A DNA stretch of 64,000 nt from Owenia fusiformis (Eukaryota > Annelida > Polychaeta > Sabellida > Oweniidae): positions 21,641,375 through 21,705,374 of the forward strand of contig CAIIXF020000005.1 in NCBI GenBank assembly GCA_903813345.2. The letters are read 5' to 3'. A model generated the notes under the pieces. The model had not been told where the DNA came from. It worked only from the letters and a program-made list of their open reading frames with translations, and did no database searches. The position numbers were made by a program, and so were the translations under genes. Of the stretch, positions 1 to 11,767 are shown piece by piece (the stretch's first letter is position 1; each line of letters opens with the position of its first letter).

Positions 1-129
1 ACATGGTATTTTATGTAATGTTGACTGATTAACAACAATTTAATGCGAAAATTATTAAGAAATATTTGATATAACTGTTTTTGTTAACATTTTTTGTTTT
101 TTTAGTGCAATTGTTTTTGCTCCTTTCTA

Positions 130-460
130 CCAATTCTTGAGAATGAAATAAAATGTCTTTCCGAACCTTGTTGGAACAAAATACCATATACAACATGTTT
201 TTGGACCTCTCAATATTAAAGTTATACAAAGGAATTTTTGGTTCATTTTAAAAAAGTATTCAAAAAATTAAAACAAAATCCCCCCAAAATAGATAAAAAT
301 CAAAAAAAACTTTTATTTCATTAACAAGATACTTTTTTAAAATGAACCAAAATATCCTTTGTACAATTACAATATTGAGAGACCTAAACATGTTGTGTTT
401 ATGTCGTTTTGTTCCAATGAGGTTCGGAAAGATGTTTCATTTCACTCTGGAAACATGATA
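130..460. repeat. Foldback (inverted-repeat) element, arms about 115 bp
   Basis: The segment at about 140-265 reappears in reverse complement at about 325-450: both contain the stretch around TTTCCGAACC, the phrase CAATATT and the poly-purine run before GAACCAAAAAT. The spacer is about 60 bp and AT-rich. No coding sequence is supported. The structure fits a non-autonomous foldback MITE; no target-site duplication was identified, so the superfamily is open. Confidence 0.6.
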
Positions 461-649
461 CCAAGAACAAAACAAGTGTTTGATGTGTTTTTTAAAACAA
501 TATAGATGATAGTATGTATATCTATTTCAAATTATATTGTTACCATTCAAAAGATGGCCATTCAATTGACAATTTGTAAGATTTTCAAAAATTTTTGATG
601 ACTTGTTTAAGAAAAACGTGTGTTCAAAAAGTTCGCCATATCGATACCC
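461..649. repeat. Repeat shared with 62190-62990; unoccupied insertion site
   Basis: The sequence around AAAACAATATAGATGAT and the following TTACCATTCAAAAGATG is repeated near 62205-62225 and 62842-62905, where a TA-flanked MITE interrupts it. Here the site is empty, with the single TA at 503-504. No gene is seen. Confidence 0.65.
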
Positions 650-995
650 AATCTTTGCAGAAATTATAAGCCCTAACGTAACATCACTGAAAATCGATGT
701 GAACTTCAACATTTGCGATTCTTCAACCCTTCAACAATCTTCCTCTAAACTTATATCTCTCACTGTAAGCTTTTTTTAAGATCATTAAATGTGTTTCAAC
801 AATTTCCGTGAATCACATTGGTAAAATTTTGCACAATATCTAATTTTAGTCATGTTTATTTAATTCTTGTAATTTCTGCAAGACTGAGCATAAATTATGG
901 CATCAACAAAATTTTTAGACCTTTCTCTACAAGATGTTTGTAGGAAAATATAGCCTGTTGCAGGGGTTCACCTTTTTGGTTTGGCCCACCCTGTA
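650..995 (+). mobile_element. Mariner-like MITE, right-end fragment
   Basis: Ends in GGCCCACCCTGTA and shares its interior (GCAGAAATTATAAGCCC, TAAATTATGGCATCAAC, GCCTGTTGCAGGGGTTCAC) with the longer copy at 31734-33596. The left terminus and middle are missing. TA-ended TACAGGG-type termini suggest a Tc1/mariner-class non-autonomous element; no transposase is present. Confidence 0.6.
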
Positions 996-1231
996 GATAG
1001 CTGTGGCTTATATTTTAAGTTAGCCAGTATTATCAAAATGTGATATGTGGAACTTTCTTTCTATTTCAATAATTTTTTGTTTGAAAAATTGTTAACCTTT
1101 TTGAAATAAGTCAGTTAAATTATGGTCAGTCCTTAAGAAGTTTACTCCTAATTATCCTGTGTATGTGTATGGGGGTTTGGAAAACAGGAATTTGCATTAA
1201 TTTTGAGATCTTTCTGAAGTATGGCTTTATT
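996..1231. other. Intergenic; small Helitron-core fragment
   Basis: No gene seen. The stretch near 1180-1230 (GATCTTTCTGAAGTATGGC) resembles the core of the Helitron at 44540-44570. Confidence 0.35.
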
Positions 1232-1349
1232 ATGGGGCCCTCTAAGGGGCTTCCTATAGTTTTTGTCTATTGTTTTTGCTTCTTTTCTTTATTTTTATTA
1301 TTTTTATTATTAAACTGAGTCTATGAGTCTATTGCTTTTGTCACTTTTT
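1232..1349 (+). mobile_element. Stacked Helitron 5' ends
   Basis: Two hairpin-type 5' termini follow each other, one around GGGGCCCTCTAAGGGGC at 1234 and one around GAGTCTATGAGTCT at 1317, each followed by CTAT(T)G-CTTTTG-type sequence and a pyrimidine-rich run with TTATT. The second is interrupted at 1350 by another element. The same leaders occur on the minus strand at 27759-27960. Confidence 0.45.
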
Positions 1350-2748
1350 ATCATACCTAATAAAGGTATGATATTGTTGTCAGCTTGACGGGTGGGCGGC
1401 GGGTGGGCGGCGTCTCACTTTTCAGCTTGTCTACAGGTTTCCAGCCAAACCATTTGACAGATTCATCTGAAATTTTCAGGAATGTTTCTTTGTATCAAAG
1501 TTAAGAACTGATTAGTTTTTGGGCAATCTGGGTAAATTTTAAGATGGCCATTTTGGATTTTCCGTCCTAAAATCTTCACTTTCAAGATTTGTCTACAGGT
1601 TTCCAGCCAAACCATTTGACGGATTCATCTGAAATTTTCAGGGATGTTTCTACGTATCAAAGTTAAGAACTGATTAGTTTTTTGGCATTCTGGGTAAAAT
1701 TTAAGGTGGCCATTTTGGATTTTCCGTCCTAAAATCTTCACTTTCAAGACTTGTCTACAGGTTTCCAGCCAAACCATTTGACGGATTCATTTGTTTGAAA
1801 TTTACAGGGATGTTTCTACATATCAAAGTTAACAACTGATTAGTTTTTGGGCATTCTGGGTAAATTTTAAGGTGGCCATTTTGGATTTTCCGTCCTAAAA
1901 TCTTCACTTTCAAGACTTGTCTACAGGTTTCCAGCAAAACCATTTGACGAATTCATCTGAAATTTTCAGGGATGTTTCTACGTATCAAAGTTAAGAACTA
2001 ATTAGTTTTTGGGCATTCTGGGTTAATTTTAAGGTGGCTTTCCATCCTAAAATCTTCACTTTCAAGACTTGTCTACAGGTTTCCAGCCAAACCATTTGAT
2101 GGATTCATTTGTTTGAAATTTACAGGGATGTTTCTACATATCAAAGTTAACAACTGATTAGTTTTTTGGCATTCTGGGTAAGATTTAAGGTGGCCATTTT
2201 GGATTTTCCGTCCTAAAATCTTCACTTTCAAGACTTGTCTACAGGTTTCCAGCCGAACCATTTGACGGATTCATTGAAATTTACAGGGATGTTTCTACAT
2301 ATCAAAGTTAAGAACTAATTAGTTTTTGGGCATTCTGGGTTAATTTTAAGGTGGCCATTTTGGATTTTCCATCCTAAAATCTTCACTTTCAAGACTTGTT
2401 TACAGGTTTCCAGCCAAACCATTTGACGGATTCATCTGAAATTTTCAGGAATGTTTCTACGTATCAAAGTTAAGAACTGATTAGTTTTTGGGCATTCTGG
2501 GTAAATTTTAAGGTGGCCATTTTGGATTTTCCATCCTAAAATCTTCCCTTTCAAGACTTGTCTACAGGTTTTCAGCCAAACCATTTGACGGATTCATCTG
2601 AAATTTTCAGGAATGTTTCTACGTATCAAAGTTAAGAACTGATTAGTTTTTGGGCATTCTGGGTAAATTTTAAGGTGGCCATTTTGGATTTTCCGTCCTA
2701 AATTCTTCACTGTCACACTGCTACGATATTGTTCACGTCTGTGCCTTG
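1350..2748 (+). mobile_element. Helentron-like element with tandem core array
   Basis: It begins in a T run with the hairpin ATCATACC-taataaa-GGTATGAT followed by ATTGTTGTC, and ends with ACGATATTGTTCACG, a small CAC/GTG hairpin and CCTTG before TT. Flanks are T on both sides and no target duplication is visible. Inside (1423-2710) are about eight units of roughly 160 bp recognised by CTTGTCTACAGGTTTCC, at about 1428, 1588, 1750, 1914, 2067, 2235, 2395 and 2556. Minus-strand open frames here are translations of the repeat. It splits a Helitron leader that resumes at 2749. No Rep or helicase gene, so non-autonomous. Confidence 0.65.
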
Positions 2749-2782
2749 TTCTTATTATTAGACTCCAGATGATAATCTGGGG
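2749..2782 (+). mobile_element. Helitron (GACTCC family) 5' hairpin fragment
   Basis: TTATTAGACTCCAGAT followed by gataATCTGG: the same 5' hairpin seen complete near 23405-23428. Its right arm runs directly into the next repeat at 2779. Confidence 0.5.
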
Positions 2783-3085
2783 GTCATTAACAGAACTTTC
2801 GCAAAGTTACGAATTTGAAATTCGTAACTTTATGAAATTCGTAAATATTTAAAAAGTTACGAATGACTTTCGAATTCGTAAAGTTAACAGAACACTTTAG
2901 TAAGTCCTTCATAAGTTTTATCATTCGTAAACGAATATTAAATTGTAACATCATCTTTTATCATTACATGTATTTAGCAAAAATAAAAATATGGTGTGAT
3001 TTGATATCATTGCGCGCTTTCAAAGATTTCAAAGATATCAAAGATTCCCAGCTCAGGAACATATTTGCTTATCATGTAGAATAGA
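2779..3085. repeat. Half copy of the GGGGGTCATTAAC MITE
   Basis: Starts GGGGTCATTAACAGAACT, then TTCGCAAAGTTACGAAT. The remainder matches, in reverse orientation, the 50840-51060 part of the complete MITE at 50568-51170 (shared CATGATAAGC-type string, GCGCGC, and the AAAGTTACGAATGAC region). The other terminus is missing. The short open frame here is not a gene. Confidence 0.6.
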
Positions 3086-5145
3086 TTGAAATATAAATAT
3101 TCTAAAAATTAAATATGAGATCCAAAGTAACATCATGATCATCAAGTTGTGCTTATGGAGTCACAGTGTGTAGGGGGCGTGGGGGGGTTGTAACAATTCT
3201 ATTATACTATTTACCTCTTGGTTTCTATCAGAAATGTATCATTAAATGTAAAATTTGATTTTCAGTGTGATATTGATTGTATGGAAATAAATTTACTCAG
3301 ATTGAATCCGATTCAGAATTTGATTGTTATCCAAAAACCGAGCCCGCTTTTTTTAGATATCGCTCACTATATATGCACATTTCAAGACAATGAAGAAAAA
3401 AGTACTTCAAAACAAATATATAGTTCTAAAACATCTAAAACCTCGACATTATGATCACTATCTCACCTTGGTTCAGACAATCAATGCATATTTGTTTAGA
3501 TTACCGATCAGTGATATCGAGTTTCGGGAATCATGCCCGGAATCATGCATAATCTGATAATGACTATTCAAATACTCAACTGGTCACAATTTCCTTGTTT
3601 AACAATTATTTCAAACAGTTGGTAATGTAAGATTAAATTGCGTCAAGTGTATGTTAATGCTATGCTGCATTTTGATCTTTAATTCATGACCAAAAATTAA
3701 CATAACGTTTTTGTTTTGCCGGTAAAGTACCGTTTTTTTGTTTCCTAGTTTTTTTTAGCATTAAAAAATGATTTAATCACATGTATTTCAGTAACCTTTT
3801 AAGTACAAAACTAATGTTTTGAATTTTAAATGAAACAACTAGTTTGTCAATCCAAGTCTTCCTCCAGGTATCCTGTTTACGTGAGGAACATGTAATCGCA
3901 ATGAGACAGTTAATTAGTATTTGCTTTGTCTAGATTATTGATAAAAAAAAAATTTGTGCGAATCTTTGAAACAACTTTATTTTTGTTGATTGGAAATAAA
4001 TTGGAGGGGTGAGCGGAATAGAATGAATTTAATGAATTTACTTACTTGATTAAATTATCAAAGGAAGTAATGCGCTTGCCATTGTGATCTCCCCATGAAA
4101 AAAAATTAATTCATCTAATTTTTCAAAATGAGTATACTGGATTTATTATTACATTTATATGTACACTAGTATCTTGTTGACCTATATTCAGCACTGTATT
4201 GATGTATTTACCACTTATTAGGCTCATGATTCAATCATGAAGTGTAGAGGTGTAGATTCCAAACTAGGAAGTGTTTTTGTGTCTATCAAAATCCATTTGC
4301 ATCCTACGCATTCCTACATCTTATCCAAATATGACACTAAATAATGAAATATAATATAATAATCATTGGTTTTGCAAAGTTTTATAATATTTGATAAGTG
4401 AAAAAGATGTTTTTGGAGCATTTTTCTATAGCCATTTTGTAGGGAAAAAATGATGTAAAAATGTACAATCTTTTAATTTAAAGTATGACCTGAATCGATT
4501 GCTAACTTCATATTTGCGCAATTGATGAGATGAACCATTTGTGTCATATTGTGAAATTATTAAGTTTGCAATCGATTCAGGTCAAAGTGTATTTTGGTAT
4601 TTCTGAGATAATCAATGGAATCCAATGGCATCTATTGGGATCTAATGATAACCCCATGTTAAGTCAATGGTGCACAGCCCCATGTAAGTCAATACAACCT
4701 TACTGAACGAAATGATCCATATCTCAGCTTATGTGTGCCCGAGCACTTTAATATTTTCCAAAGTATTATCTGACATTCTATTCTTCATGTTACACCTAAG
4801 AATGATTCATTTTGACCATAGGGATATTTGCCAATAATCGCACCTCTTCCATTAAGATGTGCATCAAGTAAAAAAATGTAGGTTTATGTTATCTACAACA
4901 AAAGATAAACATGTACGCACAAGTGCCTGATAAAATAAAATTAGTATCAATTAAAGTATCTCAATTAAACTAAACTTATGGAAATATTCAAGGCCTGCCA
5001 TGCTGGATTTTAATTAAGATATTGGCTTTGTAAATTGTAATTAGTCTCTACATTATAGTCATGTTGTCGAAAATTGTGCGAAAAATTTGTTAAGAGACTG
5101 CTTAAGGGATTTTAATCAGTCTCAACACGTGCAAAGACTTTTTAT
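3086..5145. other. No recognisable gene or repeat
   Basis: About 2 kb of AT-rich sequence. I see no exon, splice-bounded frame or mobile-element end apart from the inverted repeat at 4487-4583. Confidence 0.4.
4487..4583. repeat. Inverted repeat around CCTGAATCGATTGC
   Basis: CCTGAATCGATTGC at about 4490 is exactly mirrored by GCAATCGATTCAGG near 4567, with a loop of about 60 nt. The stem is 14-16 bp with the ATCGAT palindrome in each arm. Confidence 0.6.
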
Positions 5146-5641
5146 TACCGTATTATCTCTATTAAACACACACACTCTCTAATAAACGCACACCCGACTT
5201 TTTGTCCCAGGTTAGAAAGTCCTGTCAAGATAATATTGAGATCTGACGAAGCTCTAATAAAAAAACATTGTGGGCGATAATAGAGTATTTTCACCGTTCG
5301 TTAAAATAATGCATCATGATTTATGACGTCACAATTTCCCATCATGCAACGTAAGAAATTTCTTCAGGTGTTCGTGTAAATAACACACAATAGTGTATTT
5401 ATATACTAAATTTGTCGTCTAGGAGCTCACAATTCAAGGTAAAAAATAACATATAGCATATTCTCTCTAATAAACGAACATATCTACTATATTTGATCGA
5501 TTTAAGGTATAGAAGTAAATTTTCACCCATTATCGCCCACCATCATAATTTTTTAGAATTCCTGGGGATTTAGCTGCTTGAAACCTCTCCCCAACGGGAA
5601 TTTGCTAAGCGCACTGTGCGTTTAATAGAGATAATACGGTA
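5146..5641. mobile_element. TIR MITE, TACCGTATTATCTC family, about 496 bp
   Basis: Left end TACCGTATTATCTCTATTAA and right end TTAATAGAGATAATACGGTA are exact inverted repeats of 20 bp; the inner continuation (CACACAC against GTGCG) is looser. A TA dinucleotide sits at each outer edge, which would fit a TA target duplication. No transposase. Confidence 0.75.
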
Positions 5642-6099
5642 TGCCTGTCTTTGCACGGTACGCCTTTATACTAAGTGCACTGAGAGCTTAGCAATGCAAT
5701 ATTTCCTCTCCAGAGTCTCTGATTAACCATAGTCAGATTTATCATTACGCCTATAATGTTATTGTTCGCCGAAAATATCATTAATTTAGGAGATTCATCA
5801 CATGAACATGTATGTTAAAATGGTGATGGGTTATTTAACGAGCAGATTTGTTTTACAAATCGATGCATCTATAATACATTAATTTATTATATTTTCATCG
5901 ATCTAAGCATTTTTGTTTTCCATTAACAATTTTTTTTATTTCATTAAAGATTCTAGTATATGGTTTTAAAGTGATAACTGTGGCTGGGTAAGAAGACAAA
6001 GCTGGTATGTCGTCACGCCAAATAAAACGCAGAAAATACTTTGTTTTTGTTTACTTTAATTTGTTTGTACAAATGACTCTTGTAGGATCAAGAATAGTA
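5642..6099. other. No recognisable feature
   Basis: AT-rich spacer; no gene or repeat end identified. Confidence 0.35.
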
Positions 6100-8876
6100 G
6101 CATACCTGCCAACCTAAGACCAAAAATTTGCGGTGGTTTTTCATGAATTTTGGTATTTTTGCGGTAGATTTTTTATGTCACCACCAAAAGTGGTGACATA
6201 TTGTTATGGTCTCCGTTTTTTTATGTCACCACCAAAAGTGGTGACATATTGTTATGGTCTCCACACCAAAAGTGGTGACATATTGTTATGGTCTCCGTTT
6301 TTTTGCGACGGCGGTTGGAGGTTGGCGTCCGGCGTCTGTAACAATTTCTTACAACTTCCTATAACTTAACAAATACTGTTTAGACTGACTTCAATGTTTT
6401 TCTAAATCATCTACATGTTCTCAGAAGTTCAAATCTGACTTAGATTTGACATTTGACCTTCAATGACATTCTCAAGGTCAAAAAGGTATTTTTTCAACTT
6501 GCTTCACATTGACTAAATTTTTTTTCAAAATCATCTACATGTTCTCAGAAATTCAAATCTGACTTTAGATTTGACTTTAGATTTGACATTTGACCTTCAA
6601 ATTTGACTTTAGATTTGACATTTGACCTTCAATGACCTTCTCAAGGTCAAAAAAAGTCAAAAAGGTCTGTTTTCAACTTGCTTCAAATTGACTAAAAAAA
6701 TTTTTCAAAATCATCTACGTGTTCTCAGAAATTCAAATCTGACTTTAGATTTGACTTAAGATTTGACATTTGACCTTCAATGACCTTCTCAAAGTCAAAA
6801 AAGGTCAAAAAGGTCTTTTTTCAACTTGCATCAAATTGACTAAATTTTTTTTTCAAAATCATCTACATGTTCTCAGAAATTCAAATCTGACTTTAGATTT
6901 GACATTTGACCTTCAATGACCTTCTCAATGTCAAAAAAGTCAAAAAGGTATTTTTTCATTTTGCTTCAAATTGACTAAATTTTTTTTTCAAAATCATCTA
7001 CATGTTCTCAGAAATTCAAATATGACTTTAGATTTAACTTTAGATTTGACATTTGACCTTCAATGACCTTCTCAAGGTCAAAAAAGGTCAAAAGGGTCTT
7101 TTTTCAACTTGCTTCAAATTGACTAATTTTTTTTTTCAAAATCATCTACATGTTCTCAGAAATTAAAATCTGACTTTAGATTTGACATTTGACCTTTAAT
7201 GACCTTCTCAAGGTCAAAAAAGGTCAAAAAGGTCTGTTTTCAACTTGCTTCAAATTGACCAATTTTTTTTTTCAAAATCATCTACATCTTTTCAGAAGTT
7301 CAAATTTGACTTTACAAGTTCTCAGAAGTTCAAATCTGACTTTAGATTTGACCTTTGACCTTCAATGACCTTCTCAAGGTCAAAAAGGTCTTTTTTCAAC
7401 TTGCTTCAAATTGACTATTTTTTTTCAAAATCATCTACATGTTCTCAGAAGTTCAAATCTGACTTTTGATTTGACATTTTACCTTCAATGACCTTTTCAA
7501 GGTCAAAAAGGTCTTTTTTCAACTTGCTTCAAATTTACTTAATTTTTTTTTCAAAATCATCTACATGTTCTCAGAAGTTCAAATCTGACTTTACATTTGA
7601 CATTTGACCTTCAATGACCTTCTCAAGCTCAAAAAAGTCAAAGAGGTATTTTTTCAACTTGCTTCAAATTGACGAATTTTTTTTTCAAAATCATCTACAT
7701 GTTCTAAGAAGTTCAAATCTGACTTATGCTTATACTATTTAACTTTTGATCACTATAATATTGTGTGCAACTAGTTTTAACTTGCTTCAGATTGAACAAT
7801 TTCTTTTTTTCAAAATCATCTACAAGATCCCAGAAGCTCAAATCTTCAAAAACCTTCTTAAGGTCAAAAGGTATTTTCCAACTTGCTTTAAATTGACCAA
7901 ATTGTTTTAGGTGGTGACATTTTGTCATGTTAATGCCTTGTTTCAAAATGCGGTAGTTTTTGCGACAATTTTCGACAAAAATGCGGTATTTTTATGATAT
8001 ATTTTGAAAAAATTCGGTAGTTTTTGCGGTAGATTGTTGAAAAAATGGTACTTTTTTGGAAGTTTTTGAAAAATACGGTAGTTTAACTGTAGATTTTGAA
8101 AAAATGCAGTAGTTTTGCGGTAGATTTTTGAAAAAACAGTAGTTTTGCGGAAGATTTTGAAGAAATGCAGAAGTTTTTGCGGTAGATTTTTGAAATTAAC
8201 TGTAGTTTTGTGGAAGCTTTTAAAAAATGCGGTAGTTTTACGGTAGATTAAAAAAAATGTGGTAGTTTTTGTGGAACATTTTGAAAAAATGCGGTAGTTT
8301 TTGCAGTAGATTAAAAAACTGATTTTGCGTAGATTTTGACACACTTTAATGAATAAATAATAAAGTATGTTTTTCTAACACAGCATTCAATGAACTCTCA
8401 TAAACAGATTTGAACACTTCGGTGTTTTTATAACTACAGTATGTATATATACATGTGGTAGTTTTTGCATCACGATACTCCCCAGTGTGTTGACTGATTA
8501 CACGCCAGCTTACTTAGTTACTTACTAAGTAAGCAATACGCAATTACCACTGTCACCGACCTGCTGACACCTATTTATTTTCTGGTTGGTAATGGAATAT
8601 TACAAGGGCAATGTGGGAAGACTTCAATTTTTCAGAATTTCCAAACAATAATGGTAGATTTTAGGGTAGTTTGAACAAGAATACTGTTAATTTCAGCAGA
8701 AATACAGTAGATTTCCAAATACTTACAGTATATTTTACAGCCGTTCTTACAGATTTTTTACGTTAGTTTTTACGGGAAAAATGGTAAATTTTTTATGGTA
8801 GTTTGTCATTTTTTTACGGAAAAACAAAAATTTTACGGTAGATTCCTGTAAAAATATGGTAGGTTGGCAGGTATGC
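6100..8876. mobile_element. TIR element GCATACCTGCCAACCT with GCGGTAG minisatellite interior
   Basis: Left end GCATACCTGCCAACCT and right end AGGTTGGCAGGTATGC are perfect 16-bp inverted repeats, with AGTA-like flanks on both sides. The interior is a degenerate array of GCGGTAGTTTTTGCGG/TAGATTTTTGAAAAA units (6120-6175, 7947-8340, 8640-8860). A Helentron-like element (6175-7940) is inserted in the array. The open frame on the minus strand at 7943-8344 only translates the array. Confidence 0.6.
6175..7940 (+). mobile_element. Helentron-like element, ATGTCACCACC family
   Basis: 5' hairpin ATGTCACCAC-caaaa-GTGGTGACAT then ATTGTTATGGTCTCC; the head is partly repeated at about 6221 and 6266. 3' end is GGTGGTGACATTTTGTCATG, a CAT/ATG mini-hairpin, and GCCTTG before TTT. 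Flanks are T runs. The core is about eleven units of about 140 bp marked by ATCTACATGTTCTCAGAA and TGACCTTCTCAAGGTCA. No coding genes. Confidence 0.65.
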
Positions 8877-9251
8877 AAGTATATCCAGTTTTGCACATGA
8901 CTAAAGGGAATAATTTGTATTATATGTCAGGCTAGGTTAAATATTATGCGTTATATTAATATTTGCAGGAGAAATTAGAAGATACTAGGATATATTTTCT
9001 TTCCGTATAATAAACCAAAATCTTCATCTGTCATATGGCCAAAATTATTCCTAGTTAAAACCGATTACAACAACTTATATGGCCATGTAATTTGCGTATA
9101 AAAGTCCCATATTTTGTCTATTCTACTACATGTGATATATCTCTAATATTTGTGACAAATTTTGTGACAAATACAGATTGATATATGTTATCTGGAGTTG
9201 CCGTTTTCTAGTTCATGTTTAAATGTATATTGGATATGTATTTTGTTTCAG
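8877..9251. other. Sequence upstream of the first DMTF1 exon seen
   Basis: Ends in the pyrimidine-rich acceptor TTTTGTTTCAG at 9241-9251. No further exon recognised. Confidence 0.4.
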
Positions 9252-9328
9252 GGCATGACTGGAAGCAGGGACAGTGGTCAAAAGAAGAGATTGAGATTTT
9301 GAAGTGTAATATATCACAATATTGTGAG
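9252..9328 (+). CDS. DMTF1: DMTF1 exon (pre-Myb segment)
   Basis: Exon between acceptor TTTGTTTCAG and donor GAG|gtaggg. It starts with two bases completing a split codon and ends in phase 0. The peptide contains GHDWKQGQWSKEEIEIL, matching the vertebrate DMTF1 segment just before the Myb repeats (GHKWKQGMWSKEEIDIL as I remember it). DMTF1 is a nuclear DNA-binding transcription factor that binds D-type cyclins and, in mammals, activates the ARF tumour-suppressor promoter; an invertebrate role is inferred only at the level of Myb-type DNA binding. The next exon, 12.5 kb away, joins in frame. Confidence 0.93.
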
Positions 9329-9501
9329 GTAGGGTATAGCATTAAAGCCACTTAGTATTATCATATAATATGATATTTGTAATTAACTTTCTGCTTCCAT
9401 ATAACTATACAGGATACTTTGTATAGTCAAAAGTATCTTCTTGATATATTTGATATTTCACCCATTATGTTCTTTCATAGAGCTCAGTCTTACCGTACTA
9501 T
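9329..9501. other. Start of DMTF1 intron
   Basis: Intron runs to 21821. Nothing else recognised in this piece. Confidence 0.4.
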
Positions 9502-10291
9502 CACACCAAACTAGTTTTCACTACGTTCTTGAAAACAGGCTTCAACTGTGTAAGAACGGACTGGACGTACTTAGAACCGTTTGGGGTCTATTTACAAACG
9601 TCATCGAACGTACTCGAACAGGTAGGTCCTCTAGAACTTAGAACCTGCTCAAAATTTTCTTGTGGTCGATACATTCTACAATTAGAACGAGTGAGAACGT
9701 ACTAATGACGAGCTGGACGTACTACGAACGGAACCGTCGTACTTCAATCCTGCTAGGGACGTTTTAATAATGAGTTGAACTTCTGAGGACGTATTGAGAT
9801 TGAGGTTTAACTAATTGCAAATGGGTTTAAACTGATTAAGAACGTATTTAAGACTGCTTATGAACGAGTTAGCAGAAATATAGCTAGCACACCAAACAAG
9901 TTGCCAATGTGTTCTTAAAAACTGGTTTTAAACTGTGTGCGAACGGAATGGATGTAACTGCAACTTTCTAAGGTCTATTTACGAACTTCATGAACGTTCG
10001 AAGACGGGAAGGTGATTTTAGAATTTTGAATCGATTCAAAATTCGATGGCGACCATACCATTCTGTAATCAGGTCATGATGACCTTCTAGACTAAGGGAC
10101 GCGTTATACTATGTTGCACACCGATGTGATGCGACCTGAACAAACTGCGAATGAGATGGACGTACTGCAGACTGTTCATGAATGAAGTAGCTAATTATTT
10201 TAGACATATTTCCCGACCACAGCCAGATTGAGCCCGTTTTACGACGTTTTCGTAGGACTGGCAAGAACGGGTAAGAACTAGTTTGGTGTAA
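9502..10291. mobile_element. TIR element ACACCAAACTAGTT, GAACG-rich
   Basis: Left ACACCAAACTAGTT (about 9503) is mirrored by AACTAGTTTGGTGT (about 10277-10290). The interior is rich in GAACG/CGTTC words. A second left-end-like segment (CACACCAAACAAGTT, then CTGTGTGCGAACGGA) starts near 9889, so the left half appears duplicated. No transposase. Confidence 0.6.
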
Positions 10292-10669
10292 TAGGTGGGT
10301 AAATAAGTGTTTCAATTTTCAGCATTAGTCATTCAGCTTTACTTGAATTGAATCTTATAGAATCTGCCATCTTCCTGGCATTATTAGAGCAAATGGGTGA
10401 TGTTGAGAATCTGAAAATAACATGCCACAAGTTGGAAATATTCATATATAATGATCACAACATGTAAAGGACGAGTGCCTTTAAGACCCTATATCAGCCC
10501 CCAAGATGTTTAGAAGAAATTGTACAGGATATTAAAGAAAGGACTTTGTTTGATAACCAGGTTCACAAATTAGGTCATTCTAACCTCTACATGTATATTT
10601 CAAAATATAGGTCATTCTATCAACATGTATAAAATGACCTTTTGAAGGAAAAATCACTCTTTTCACATC
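10292..10669. other. Intronic sequence, nothing recognised
   Basis: No gene or repeat end identified. Confidence 0.35.
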
Positions 10670-11476
10670 ATTATTGTCACTGTTTCTATTTATTATCAAA
10701 ATAATCATTATTTACAGTCATTTAAGACTTTTTTAATTGATCCTCTTGGTATTATCTTACATAATAGTGACAAAGCATAATGGGCAACATTCGAAAACAC
10801 ATAAAATATAACAAGTCAAAAATGCAAAAAAATTACTGAATAGTGGTCTTCTTTATACTTTATTGAGATCAATTGTCTACAAAAAAGTTTGCAAAAATGT
10901 GTCAGAAAACAATATTGAGTTTTTTAATTTACATCACAATGAGAAAGAACAAGGGGCAACATGAGAAAAAACATGAAGTAATTATTAACAAGTCAGTAAT
11001 GCATATCAATCAATTATATTATTGATCTGCTTTCTTGAGAGCAATTGCTCATATACAGTTTGCATTAAAGTGGCTGTGAAATACTGAATTTATTATTTTA
11101 TATAAAATATAACAATTTCTAAAAGGTTACTCTGGACTTAACATAACTGTTGTTCTTCTGTAGATGAGCACATTCATGTGTTTCTTCATTATAATAAGAG
11201 ACTCTATGAGCTATCATCATCTTCTTCAAATGACAACATTTCAGACATATCTTTTGATTTTAAAATATTAAACTTTGTGCAGTTCTTTTTGCTTTTATAC
11301 CCCTTGTGCCTACAGCCCTACTCCCAACTGGGCATGAACAACACCATCCATTGATAGCATCAATACTATTACATACATCTGGATCTGGGTTGTACTCCAC
11401 TCATATATAGTGAGATTTATAGTGAGACACAAACCTATTACTGGGCTTTTACACAAATTAGGCCATGTTTCTTTTT
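10670..11476 (-). pseudogene. Transposase-associated SWIM-finger relic, copy 1
   Basis: About 800 bp present again, inverted, at 33800-34620. On the minus strand, around 11270-11400, it reads EYNPDPDVCNSIDAINGWCC then SCPVGSRAVGT, resembling the C-terminal SWIM-type zinc finger of some invertebrate transposase-like proteins (typically GWYC-x-C-x5-11-VG-x-C-x-H). Here the last C-x-H is replaced by R-G, and the frame closes soon after. The flank resumes at 14336, beyond the inserted element. Family assignment is by motif memory only. Confidence 0.45.
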
Positions 11477-11525
11477 ATGTGCCCACCACATAGTGTGGGG
11501 CCATATTGTCGGCCTAGGCACGTCC

Positions 11526-11704
<179 letters not shown>

Positions 11705-11767
11705 CGTACATCAGACAATTTTCTCCAAAAATGCTACAGATATCACCTTCAAATTTTCAGGGGTAAC

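Noticed and set aside
1423-2710. CRISPR-like array of regularly spaced repeats
   Set aside because: Units are about 160 bp, contiguous and without spacers; animal DNA.
7943-8344. 133-residue minus-strand frame rich in F, K and T
   Set aside because: Translation of the GCGGTAGATTTTTG minisatellite.
8500-8545. CTTACTTAGTTACTTACTAAGTAAG palindrome region, noted as TTACTTACTAAGTAAG
   Set aside because: Short self-complementary AT-rich stretch, likely chance inside the larger TIR element.
1-9251. Upstream DMTF1 exons
   Set aside because: The N-terminal part of DMTF1 is poorly conserved; I found no splice-bounded frame that could be joined to the exon at 9252 with any confidence.
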